DNA of 38,723 nt from Parapedobacter soli (GTDB taxonomy: Bacteria > Bacteroidota > Bacteroidia > Sphingobacteriales > Sphingobacteriaceae): NCBI RefSeq assembly GCF_025460835.1, contig NZ_JAMXAY010000023.1, positions 35,106-73,828 on the forward strand, read 5' to 3'. The notes below the pieces were generated by a model. The model did no database searches. It was given only the letters and a program-made list of their open reading frames with translations, and was not told where the DNA came from. Below are positions 1 through 6,057 of the stretch, piece by piece. The first letter of the stretch is position 1. Each line of letters starts with the position of its first letter. Position numbers and translations under genes: made by a program.

Positions 1-40
1 CCTTTATGGTCTTCCGCCCGCGGGCGGAAGACCATAAAGG
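1..40. repeat. Perfect 40-base palindrome at the window edge
   Basis: Bases 1-20 are the exact reverse complement of 21-40, with no loop. The centre is GC-rich (CCCG/CGGG) and the ends are CCTTTA/TAAAGG. Because it starts at base 1, it may extend further left. On the minus strand its first arm contains the last six bases of a TACCTTTA box, the same layout as the 44-base palindrome upstream of susC. It could be an operator for a leftward gene outside the window, or the terminator hairpin of the 719-to-70 genes that end 30 bases away. A contig break at a hairpin is a third possibility. Confidence 0.85.
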
Positions 41-42
41 TA
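35..42 (-). promoter_or_regulatory. Possible leftward -7 box (TACCTTTA)
   Basis: Minus-strand TACCTTTA matches seven of eight positions of the Bacteroidota -7 consensus TAnnTTTG. It is identical to the boxes predicted upstream of susC and of the VOC gene. No good TTG lies 19-20 bases upstream, so support is weak. If real, transcription would start inside the 1-40 palindrome and run out of the window. Confidence 0.25.
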
Positions 43-69
43 GGCCTGACACAGTTAGTTTAACACTCC

Positions 70-255
70 CTACCCGTCTCTCGATTCCCTGTAGTATAGT
101 TCTATAGCTCCAATTGGCAAATCCAAACTTAGGTCTGTTTCTATGTCTTTTTTGTCAAGAAACATCCCGTCCGAAAATTCGTATGTCACGTCATCTTTCT
201 GACCAACGTAGCCAACACCGTGTTTTGTGGTGAATCGGTTTATTTTCATTTCCAT
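70..255 (-). CDS. Small hypothetical protein (61 aa)
   Basis: No family is recognised. The protein is soluble-looking, rich in acidic residues and aromatics, with no signal peptide or membrane segment; the C-terminus contains IELYYRESRDG. The frame stays open upstream to 315, but that would run into the end of the lipoprotein gene (stop at 282-284). The ATG at 255 (MEMKINRF) or the one at 249 is preferred, placing the start 27-33 bases after the lipoprotein stop, an operon-like spacing. It is probably transcribed together with the lipoprotein gene. Function unknown. Confidence 0.5.
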   Translation of the reverse strand: MEMKINRFTTKHGVGYVGQKDDVTYEFSDGMFLDKKDIETDLSLDLPIGAIELYYRESRDG

Positions 256-281
256 TATACCGTGGGGTTTAGCGTTGTCTG

Positions 282-719
282 TCAGTCTATTCTTTTGAAA
301 TGGTCTTCGTACCAATAATATTCTCCGTGGTCATCTTGTGTTATTGCGTGATCTAATACTAGGTCAGTAGAGGTGAGGGTCAAAATATCCCGTGTACTTG
401 TTTCTCCCTCGAAAACAAACGTGATGGTTTTCCCGTTTTCGGACACTTTGTATGATCCGGTACCTTGTAAGTCTCCGTCAGCATAAGAACTTGCGCTGCC
501 AGAAGTATTAAATTCGATAATATACACTCCGTCTGGATGGAATGTGTCCTTGGTCTCCGGCATTTTTTGCCCGTTGCTGACTTCCCATTCCACGGAGTGG
601 GTCATTTCCCATTTTCCGACTATGGGGTTCTGGTCTTTGTCCTTGTTGCAGGAAACAAAAGCGGTAAGCACCGCCATAAACGCAATGATGGCGATTGTCT
701 TTGATAATTTTGAAAACAT
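282..719 (-). CDS. Lipocalin-like lipoprotein
   Basis: A 145-residue protein with a lipoprotein signal: hydrophobic segment at residues 9-22, then a lipobox ending FVSC with Cys24. The mature start CNKDKD is acidic/lysine-rich, as in Bacteroidota lipoproteins sent to the outer membrane. The body (KWEMTHSVEW..., GSYKVSENGKTITFVFEG..., DILTLTSTDLVLDH) has the alternating strand pattern of Bacteroidota lipocalin-like lipoproteins, starting with a GKW motif (residues 35-37). Ligand unknown. The gene sits directly downstream of a terminator-like hairpin at 771-834, so it may be attenuated, or simply follow an independent RNA. It probably shares a transcript with the 70-255 gene. Confidence 0.7.
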   Translation of the reverse strand: MFSKLSKTIAIIAFMAVLTAFVSCNKDKDQNPIVGKWEMTHSVEWEVSNGQKMPETKDTFHPDGVYIIEFNTSGSASSYADGDLQGTGSYKVSENGKTITFVFEGETSTRDILTLTSTDLVLDHAITQDDHGEYYWYEDHFKRID

Positions 720-761
720 TTTTGATTTATTCGGTTGCCTTAGCCCCTGTTAGGCGGTTAT

Positions 762-834
762 AAAAAAACAGCGTGGGGCCTCATCGGCTACCACGCTCAC
801 CACAAGCGCACATACGTAATGAGGACACCCACGC
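762..834 (-). terminator. Intrinsic terminator with long hairpin (minus strand)
   Basis: On the minus strand 834-819 (GCGTGGG, TGT, CCTCAT) pairs with 784-771 (ATGAGG, C, CCCACGC). This gives thirteen base pairs around a small internal loop and a 34-base apical loop. It is followed at once by TGTTTTTTT (770-762). That is a convincing rho-independent terminator, although the apical loop is unusually long and can pair elsewhere. Confidence 0.7.
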
Positions 835-920
835 ATGGCGTGAGCATAACCCATACTCGTATGTGTCTGGTTTTCGAGGTGGTGATTCGGTAACCGTAAC
901 GAGTTCGCTATTTATATTAA
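763..920 (-). ncRNA. Candidate structured RNA, about 160 nt
   Basis: This 240-base gap holds no convincing gene but dense complementarity. In minus-strand RNA order the segments 885-879 and 803-797 (TCACCAC/GTGGTGA), 865-858 and 816-809 (CACATACG/CGTATGTG), and 845-840 and 800-795 (GCTCAC/GTGAGC) are perfect complements. The terminator stem 834-819 with 784-771 crosses the first two, so the RNA is either pseudoknotted or switches between two folds. A TACATTTG box at 933-926 would start transcription near 920. I do not recognise a known family (it does not look like tmRNA, SRP RNA or a TPP or cobalamin riboswitch). It could be a free-standing small RNA or the regulated leader of the lipoprotein gene. 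Confidence 0.5.
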
Positions 921-925
921 CTTCC

Positions 926-933
926 CAAATGTA
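926..933 (-). promoter_or_regulatory. -7 box TACATTTG for the candidate RNA
   Basis: Minus-strand TACATTTG is an exact TAnnTTTG match. The nearest upstream TTG (961-959) is 25 bases away, longer than the usual 19-20, so the -33 element is uncertain. The box points into the structured region and lies in the divergent gap in front of the plus-strand gene at 967. Confidence 0.4.
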
Positions 934-966
934 TATATATCAATTCACTAAAAAAAGACAAAAATC

Positions 967-1209
967 ATGGAAAATTCACACCACATCCCATTAGGTAAAA
1001 ATCCCACAAAGACGAGGGAACAGATACGGAACAGTAACCTGTCGTATCCCTATGGCAGAAGCGGAAAAGGTCATAACCTCAACAAAGAACAGGTGGCCAC
1101 ATTAGAGGGCATAAAACCCTTATTAAACGGGCTTACTTATAGAGAAGCCGCCGACATTGTTGACGTTCTTAAAGAACAGCTAACAGATATGACCATTGTT
1201 TCTATTTAA
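967..1209 (+). CDS. Small hypothetical protein (80 aa)
   Basis: An 80-residue soluble protein. The N-terminal half is basic and polar (SYPYGRSGKGHNL), and the C-terminal half is predicted helical with a leucine/isoleucine pattern (TLEGIKPLLNGLTYREAADIV). ATG at 967 follows an A-rich stretch typical of Bacteroidota translation starts. The 3' end overlaps the convergent gene at 1202-1411 by eight bases. No family is recognised; the helical C-terminus could be a small DNA- or protein-binding module, but nothing in the sequence proves this. Confidence 0.5.
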   Translation: MENSHHIPLGKNPTKTREQIRNSNLSYPYGRSGKGHNLNKEQVATLEGIKPLLNGLTYREAADIVDVLKEQLTDMTIVSI

Positions 1210-1411
1210 TGAGCATATCTTTAATTTCATCAATAGGCTCATTGAATGCATATTGCACTACGTAAGGTGGATTAGAAGGGACTTCAACCATAATAGAAGT
1301 ATATCCGTAATCGTTCACATCGACTTTCACGATATATCTTTTGTTTATTATTCTAAGATGACCGTCCGAATCCACTAGGGAAACTAAATATTTTTCGTCT
1401 TCCATAATCAT
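1202..1411 (-). CDS. Small hypothetical protein (69 aa)
   Basis: A 69-residue acidic soluble protein with a predicted beta-rich pattern (KYLVSLVD..., RYIVKVDV..., SIMVEVPS) and a short C-terminal helix (EPIDEIKDML). No signal peptide or membrane segment. ATG codons at 1411 and 1405 (MIMEDEK or MEDEK) are both possible. It is convergent with the 967-1209 gene, overlapping by eight bases. Function unknown. Confidence 0.5.
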   Translation of the reverse strand: MIMEDEKYLVSLVDSDGHLRIINKRYIVKVDVNDYGYTSIMVEVPSNPPYVVQYAFNEPIDEIKDMLIK

Positions 1412-1453
1412 TTATCTTTGGTTACTCCAAATATATACAAAGACATCGAGGAT

Positions 1454-1487
1454 GCAAATAAAAATCCCCGCCAAGGAAAGGTGGGGA
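1454..1487 (-). terminator. Intrinsic terminator facing leftward, no obvious gene upstream
   Basis: The stem 1487-1480/1472-1465 (TCCCCACC with GGCGGGGA, one G-T pair) has a seven-base loop. On the minus strand it is followed by TTTTTATTT. No minus-strand gene ends here from the right, so it may shield the 1411-to-1202 gene from antisense transcription out of the symporter region. Confidence 0.55.
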
Positions 1488-1521
1488 TAGTATATAATTA
1501 CCAAAATTTAAATAAAACAAT

Positions 1522-1570
1522 CACTAGCTTTTACCGGATACTAGTGTTTCGGATTATAATTCTAACTTTG
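1522..1570 (+). promoter_or_regulatory. Putative symporter promoter with inverted repeat
   Basis: TAACTTTG at 1563-1570 matches TAnnTTTG exactly and would start a leader of roughly 55 bases. No TTG lies at the expected -33 position. An inverted repeat CACTAG (1522-1527) / CTAGTG (1541-1546) covers the -33 region and could be a protein-binding site. The rest of the 1412-1629 gap holds only the leftward terminator. Confidence 0.4.
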
Positions 1571-1629
1571 CGACACTGTTTACGAATTCACATCGATGAT
1601 ATTTACCTGAAATCGATATTTTAACCAGT

Positions 1630-2934
1630 ATGAAGCTACACACGAAGATTTTCATTGGAATGGTACTCGGCATCGTGGCCGGATTGATTGTCAAGAACCT
1701 CGGGTTACAACAAGAAACACTCGACACCATTGTAGACTGGGTTGAGCCTGTGGGAAGGATATTCATGAACCTTATTTTCATGATGGTAATCCCCCTCATC
1801 CTATCGGCACTGATCTTGGGGATCGCTGAAATCGGTGATGTGAAAAAGCTCGGACGCATGGGGGTCAGGCTCCTCATATATACCATCATCGTAAGTTTCA
1901 TAGCCGTATTGATAGGCATTACGATGGTGAATGTGATCAATCCCGGCAAGACCATCTCCCCCGAGACACGCGAATACCTCGTCAACGAATTCGGGGCCGA
2001 GGCTGCCAAGGCGAACGCACAGGCGGAGGCCAACAAGGCTGATGAGCGCAACGTGGGTGATGTGATTGCACAGATCATACCGCGCAATCCATTTGATGAA
2101 ATGGCAAATGCATATAACTCCAGCCATACCGGCGGCGGGCTCCTTTCCGTGATGTTCTTCGCACTGATTTTCGGGATTGCCATGGCCGCTGTAGGTGAAG
2201 AAAAAACCGCTACGCTGAAAAGCTTCCTGGAAGGCATGTATGAGGTAGTCATCAAAGTGATCGGCTATGCCATGGCACTTGCACCCTATGGCGTGGCTGC
2301 CTTGCTGTTCAACATGGTGGTGAACGTAGGCGCCGATTTCCTGGTGTCCCTGCTATGGTACGTACTCGTCGTACTCGGTGCACTGGCAATCCATCAGTTC
2401 GTGGTGTATTCCATCATCCTGAAATATTTCGCCAAGCGCGATCCGGTCCAATTCATGAAAGATATGGGGGAAGTGACGCTGACTGCCTTTTCCACGAGTT
2501 CGAGCAATGCCACCCTGCCCACGGCCATACGGGTAAGTATCGAGAAACTGAAAATCCCCAAGCCGATCGCTCATTTTGTACTCACCATCGGCAGTACCGG
2601 CAACCAAAACGGTACCGCCCTGTTTGAGGGAATAACCGTATTGTTCCTGGCTCAAGTCTTCAATGTAGACCTGAGCATAGGATCGCAGATCACCGTAGTA
2701 TTGCTGTGCATCCTGGCGGGGGTAGGTACAGCCGGGGTACCCGGCGGGTCGTTACCCGTCATCGTCACCATCCTCATCTCCATCGGCGTACCCGGTGAGG
2801 CCATCGCCCTTATCTACGGGGTCGACCGCATCCTGGACATGTCGCGCACCACGCTCAATGTAAACGGCGATATTACCGCAGCAGCCTATATCCAGTATAC
2901 CGAAGAAAAAGCAGGGCATATCGTCGAAGAATAA
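1630..2934 (+). CDS. Dicarboxylate/amino acid:cation symporter (SDF family)
   Basis: A 434-residue inner-membrane transporter of the GltP/DctA (DAACS) family, which imports acidic amino acids or C4-dicarboxylates with Na+ or H+. Visible marks are the serine-rich hairpin STSSSNATLP (288-297), the unwound TM7 segment NQNGT (325-329), the second hairpin GVGTAGVPGGSLP (365-377) and the TM8 motif DRILDMSRTTLNVNGD (399-414). Asp403 and Arg406 match the substrate-binding Asp394 and Arg397 of archaeal GltPh, which favours glutamate/aspartate over succinate. The NMDGT motif is changed to NQNGT, so cation coupling may differ. A polar insertion at about 107-150 lengthens one loop. The gene appears monocistronic; the MarR operon behind it has its own promoter. 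Confidence 0.92.
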   Translation: MKLHTKIFIGMVLGIVAGLIVKNLGLQQETLDTIVDWVEPVGRIFMNLIFMMVIPLILSALILGIAEIGDVKKLGRMGVRLLIYTIIVSFIAVLIGITMVNVINPGKTISPETREYLVNEFGAEAAKANAQAEANKADERNVGDVIAQIIPRNPFDEMANAYNSSHTGGGLLSVMFFALIFGIAMAAVGEEKTATLKSFLEGMYEVVIKVIGYAMALAPYGVAALLFNMVVNVGADFLVSLLWYVLVVLGALAIHQFVVYSIILKYFAKRDPVQFMKDMGEVTLTAFSTSSSNATLPTAIRVSIEKLKIPKPIAHFVLTIGSTGNQNGTALFEGITVLFLAQVFNVDLSIGSQITVVLLCILAGVGTAGVPGGSLPVIVTILISIGVPGEAIALIYGVDRILDMSRTTLNVNGDITAAAYIQYTEEKAGHIVEE

Positions 2935-2972
2935 CATAACCTTAAAATATCCGATAATCTTTATTGAATGGT

Positions 2973-2988
2973 ATCCGCTTGCGGATAT
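2973..2988. promoter_or_regulatory. Palindromic operator, probably for the MarR regulator
   Basis: TATCCGC, TT, GCGGATA is a perfect 16-base inverted repeat. It overlaps the TTG (2979-2981) of the predicted promoter of the MarR operon, so a bound dimer would block RNA polymerase. An extra half-site ATATCCG lies at 2947-2953. MarR proteins usually repress their own operon through such sites; the match to this regulator is inferred from position. Confidence 0.6.
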
Positions 2989-3009
2989 CATCGATTACCA
3001 CTATATTTG
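2979..3009 (+). promoter_or_regulatory. Promoter of the MarR-reductase-ferredoxin operon
   Basis: TTG at 2979-2981, a 20-base spacer and TATATTTG at 3002-3009 match the Bacteroidota housekeeping promoter fully. The predicted transcript start near 3014-3016 lies after the ATG at 2964 and before the ATG at 3027, which decides the regulator's start codon. Confidence 0.7.
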
Positions 3010-3026
3010 TCACACTAATTATTGTT

Positions 3027-3464
3027 ATGCAAACAGAACATTACAATGCCTATTCATTCCTGCTGGAGCGCACCGCGCGCCGGGTAAAGCAGTATGCACA
3101 ATATCAATTCAACTGCGGTGAGTTTGGCATTACGGTAGATCAATGGTCGATATTAAAAAAACTCCGCCAACACACCGATTTATCACAAAAAGAACTGGCG
3201 GAGCATTGCGGTAAGGATCAGCCAACGCTTACCCGGATCGTCGACTTGCTGGTTCGGAAAAACCTGGTTGAACGCCGGGCGAACCCGGCAGACAGGCGGA
3301 GTTTTGTAGTTCACCTCACACTGCAGGGGAAACAGAAAATCGACACGCTTGCCGGGAATATTAGTGAAATACGTATGCAGGCCTGGAAAAATCTTGACCA
3401 GACAGATTTCGAGCACCTGAAGCGTATATTGAATACGATATATGATAATTTAGAGATAAAATAA
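3027..3464 (+). CDS. MarR-family transcriptional regulator
   Basis: A 145-residue protein when started at ATG 3027, where the promoter places it; the frame is open back to 2964 but those codons lie upstream of the predicted transcript start. The winged helix-turn-helix spans about residues 53-100: DLSQKELAEHCGKDQPTLTR as the helix pair, then LVERRANPADRRSF as the wing with the typical DRR. Flanking helices (1-30, 105-145) form the dimer interface. MarR proteins often sense phenolic compounds or oxidants; cysteines at 30 and 61 are present, but redox sensing is only a guess. First gene of an operon with a flavin reductase and a ferredoxin, three bases before the reductase ATG. Confidence 0.88.
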   Translation: MQTEHYNAYSFLLERTARRVKQYAQYQFNCGEFGITVDQWSILKKLRQHTDLSQKELAEHCGKDQPTLTRIVDLLVRKNLVERRANPADRRSFVVHLTLQGKQKIDTLAGNISEIRMQAWKNLDQTDFEHLKRILNTIYDNLEIK

Positions 3465-3467
3465 AAA

Positions 3468-4481
3468 ATGAACGTACATCATAAAACAGACATCTGCATC
3501 ATCGGGGCCGGGCCCGTGGGTTTGTTTGCAGTATTTGAAGCCGGCCTGCTCAAAATGCGCTGCCACCTCATCGATGCCCTTCCCCAGGTGGGCGGCCAGC
3601 TTTCTGAGATCTATCCGCACAAGCCCATTTATGATATTCCGGGATTTCCGGCTATTAACGCGCAGGAACTGGTAGACAACCTGATGAAGCAGATCGAGCC
3701 GTTCAGTCCCTCATTCACACTGGGCGAGCGGGTGGAATCACTGGAGCGCCAGCCGGACGGCTCTTACCACGTCACAGGCAATGAAGGCACCGTGATACAC
3801 GCACAGGTGGTCGTCATCGCGGGGGGCCTCGGCTCGTTTGAGCCCCGCAAGCCTGAAATTCCGGGCCTCACCGGTTTCGAGGGCCGCGGCGTATCCTATA
3901 TGGTAAAGAACCCCGAAACCTACCGCGACAAGCGTGTCGTTGTAGCAGGCGGGGGCGACTCGGCGCTGGACTGGACGATCTTTCTTAGTGACATCGCCGC
4001 CGCAGTCACATTGGTACACCGCAGCGATAGCTTCCGTGGAGCTCCAGACTCGGCAGAAAAGGTGTTTTCACTGGCCGAACGTGGAAAAATCAACCTGCTG
4101 CTGCAGAGCAACCTCAACACCGTACATGGGAATGGCACCTTAAGCCACGTTGGCATCCTCGGCAAAGACAAGAAGGAAACCCTATTGGAAGCCGATGCGC
4201 TCATCCCGCTGTTTGGATTGAGCCCCAAGCTAGGGCCAATCGCTGATTGGGGACTAAGCATCGACAGATCGGCAATTGCCGTAGATACCACTGATTATTC
4301 CACGGGTGTGGAGCGTGTCTATGCCATTGGCGATATCAATACTTATCCGGGTAAACTCAAACTCATACTCTGCGGCTTCCATGAGGCTGCATTGATGGCC
4401 CAAAGTGCCTTCAAATACGTCTATCCGGCAGAAAAACTCAGTTTTAAATACACTACGGTAAACGGTGTCAACGCATTCTAA
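3468..4481 (+). CDS. Ferredoxin--NADP reductase, thioredoxin-reductase-like type
   Basis: A 337-residue two-dinucleotide-domain flavoprotein. The FAD-binding GAGPVG is at 13-18, the NAD(P)-binding GGGDSA at 161-166, followed by VHRSDSFRG (183-191), whose basic residues suit the NADPH 2'-phosphate. A GD motif (YAIGDINTYPG) near residue 280 closes the FAD site. The thioredoxin-reductase CxxC is absent. This fits the Bacillus YumC-type ferredoxin-NADP+ oxidoreductase, which passes electrons from NADPH to ferredoxin. The stop codon overlaps the ferredoxin ATG by one base (TAATG), so the two proteins are translationally coupled and very likely partners. Confidence 0.9.
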   Translation: MNVHHKTDICIIGAGPVGLFAVFEAGLLKMRCHLIDALPQVGGQLSEIYPHKPIYDIPGFPAINAQELVDNLMKQIEPFSPSFTLGERVESLERQPDGSYHVTGNEGTVIHAQVVVIAGGLGSFEPRKPEIPGLTGFEGRGVSYMVKNPETYRDKRVVVAGGGDSALDWTIFLSDIAAAVTLVHRSDSFRGAPDSAEKVFSLAERGKINLLLQSNLNTVHGNGTLSHVGILGKDKKETLLEADALIPLFGLSPKLGPIADWGLSIDRSAIAVDTTDYSTGVERVYAIGDINTYPGKLKLILCGFHEAALMAQSAFKYVYPAEKLSFKYTTVNGVNAF

Positions 4482-4810
4482 TGGACAACATGATGACAGA
4501 TATCATCCATATCACGGTAGAAGACCAATCAGGCGGAATAAGGCAATTGGAAATTCCAGACGGCATCAACCTCAGTCTGATGGAAGTACTCAAAGCTTCT
4601 GATTACGACATCCTGGCCACCTGCGGTGGCATGGCGCTTTGCGCTACCTGCCGTATCCAGGTGGTCGAGGGCATGGATGCGCTTGAGCCGCAATCTGACG
4701 CTGAACTTGATATGCTCGATACCTTACCCGATGCAGATGACCAAAGCAGGCTCGCCTGCCAAATCCGGCTGGATCCGGCATTGGATGGACTGAAGATACG
4801 TGTTTTTTAG
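4481..4810 (+). CDS. [2Fe-2S] ferredoxin, adrenodoxin type
   Basis: A 109-residue beta-grasp ferredoxin. Cluster ligands are Cys48, Cys54, Cys57 and Cys93 in the C-x5-C-x2-C ... C spacing of adrenodoxin/putidaredoxin proteins (TCGGMALCATC, then RLACQI). The acidic stretch LDMLDTLPDADDQ (76-88) is the usual docking surface for partner proteins. It receives electrons from the reductase encoded just upstream. Such ferredoxins often feed P450s or Rieske oxygenases, but no such enzyme is in this operon; the closest oxygenase is the PhyH protein at 6058, which would not need it. ATG at 4481 overlaps the reductase stop; ATGs at 4490 and 4493 are alternatives. Confidence 0.92.
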   Translation: MDNMMTDIIHITVEDQSGGIRQLEIPDGINLSLMEVLKASDYDILATCGGMALCATCRIQVVEGMDALEPQSDAELDMLDTLPDADDQSRLACQIRLDPALDGLKIRVF

Positions 4811-4829
4811 CCGTAAAAGCCAGTGGTGA

Positions 4830-5567
4830 CTAGAAATAGCGCTCAAAAGAAAGTCCATAAGTAAACAGTAGGTTTTCACTGCCCGTACGGTTCACACGGT
4901 TGTAGGTGAGCGCTGCTTTGATGGCCAGTCCTCTGAATAAAGCGAAGGAAACATCGTTATTAAGACGTATATTGAAGTCTGAGCCATCGGTGAGCGATGG
5001 CTGGTAAAAATTATTGCCCTGCATCACCACCAGCGAATGGATGACAAACCGGTACGCCAGTCGGAAAGAATTGCGTACCGTTTGGTAATGGATGGGCAAT
5101 TCATCTTCCAGGATACTGCTGGCATCAAACAGAAATCCGTCGCTAAGATTAAGGTAGGCCGACTCGGTATCGAAAAAACTATATGCCACCCCAGCACCGG
5201 CTAGCAATTGGTTCTTGATTTTCAGTGAAAAACTGGTATTGTAATTGGCAAGGCCCCAGTAAAAGAACTTCCTATCGGGCCGATAAAAATTGGCATCAAA
5301 AGTAGTGGAAAAGTCATTGTTGGTTTTGGCGCCATTCTGCTCACCGAAAAGCCAGGTATTATTCCAGTTAAGACTTACCCGCTCTTTCCGGATAGAAAAC
5401 CCCAGCCCGTTATTAAACAGATAAGCGCTTTTGTCATTTGCCCGGTTGATTGAATTGGTCGAAGAAAGCTTTATGAAATAATGTGTGCTATCATTCCACT
5501 GCGCTTGGACATCAGCCATCGCCGGTAAAAGCAACAAGAGGATATAGACAGCTCGCTTAACCATCAA
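4830..5567 (-). CDS. DUF481 family outer-membrane protein
   Basis: A 245-residue protein with a Sec signal peptide (cleavage after about residue 23, VQAQ). The rest is a run of amphipathic beta strands ending in FERYF with a terminal aromatic, the signature of an outer-membrane barrel. The pattern (SLNWNNTWLFGEQNG, FYWGLANYNTSFS, LLAGAGVAYSFFDT, SFRLAYRF, LSFERYF) fits DUF481, a family that includes E. coli YdiY, described as salt-induced. Physiological role unknown. It is convergent with the ferredoxin gene, 19 bases apart, with no terminator hairpin between them, and divergent from the 5680 gene. Confidence 0.75.
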   Translation of the reverse strand: MMVKRAVYILLLLLPAMADVQAQWNDSTHYFIKLSSTNSINRANDKSAYLFNNGLGFSIRKERVSLNWNNTWLFGEQNGAKTNNDFSTTFDANFYRPDRKFFYWGLANYNTSFSLKIKNQLLAGAGVAYSFFDTESAYLNLSDGFLFDASSILEDELPIHYQTVRNSFRLAYRFVIHSLVVMQGNNFYQPSLTDGSDFNIRLNNDVSFALFRGLAIKAALTYNRVNRTGSENLLFTYGLSFERYF

Positions 5568-5679
5568 TGGAATTCAATTTGTTTTTCGACATTATCTAGA
5601 CGGGCAAACTTCGCGAATATCTATTGCTTTTAAAACCTTTTTCGCTTTTTATTGTTTGTAATGGGTAAAAGCGGATGTT

Positions 5680-5976
5680 ATGGATAAGTTGAAGAAATTC
5701 GAATTGATGGAGAAGATTGTCCGGGAACTGGACGACCTTAAGCGGAGCCAGCAGGCTGTACTGGAAAAAATCGGCAAAGTAGAAGTTGATAACATCGAAT
5801 TGGGCGACAGCCGCCTCGAAAAGATTCTCCCCGATATCTACCAGCGTACTGCCGAGAATATGGATGCAATCACTGAACTGCTGGAAGCCTTCTCAGGGAA
5901 AACCGATGAGTTTGCCGACAAAAACAAAGTGGACGAATTGCGCCAACAGCAAGAAATGGATAACAGCCAAAATTAA
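5680..5976 (+). CDS. Small coiled-coil hypothetical protein (98 aa)
   Basis: A highly charged, almost fully helical 98-residue protein (MDKLKKFELMEKIVREL..., SRLEKILPDIYQRTAENM) with heptad-like leucine/isoleucine spacing at residues 1-35 and 43-75. No signal peptide or membrane span. A TATTGTTTG stretch 22 bases before the ATG resembles a -7 box with one extra base. The next gene, a PhyH oxygenase, starts 81 bases downstream. No family recognised; it probably oligomerises through coiled coils. Confidence 0.6.
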   Translation: MDKLKKFELMEKIVRELDDLKRSQQAVLEKIGKVEVDNIELGDSRLEKILPDIYQRTAENMDAITELLEAFSGKTDEFADKNKVDELRQQQEMDNSQN

Positions 5977-6057
5977 AATAATCCATAATTCGATTAATTT
6001 ATTCATTTTTTCGTCGGTTCCCATTGCCGTTCTTTGTTTGTATAAACTAATGCAATC

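Noticed and set aside
749-850. Integron attC-like boxes GTTAGGC (749-755) and GCATAAC (844-850).
   Set aside because: The order of the two boxes is reversed relative to attC (RYYYAAC must precede GTTRRRY), and there is no integrase or cassette pattern.
1554-2255. Minus-strand open frame of 233 codons.
   Set aside because: Antisense to the symporter; hydrophobicity mirrors the membrane helices of the real gene.
2964-3026. N-terminal extension of the MarR protein from ATG 2964.
   Set aside because: A full promoter match (2979-3009) places the transcript start after this ATG, and the extra residues do not resemble MarR N-termini.
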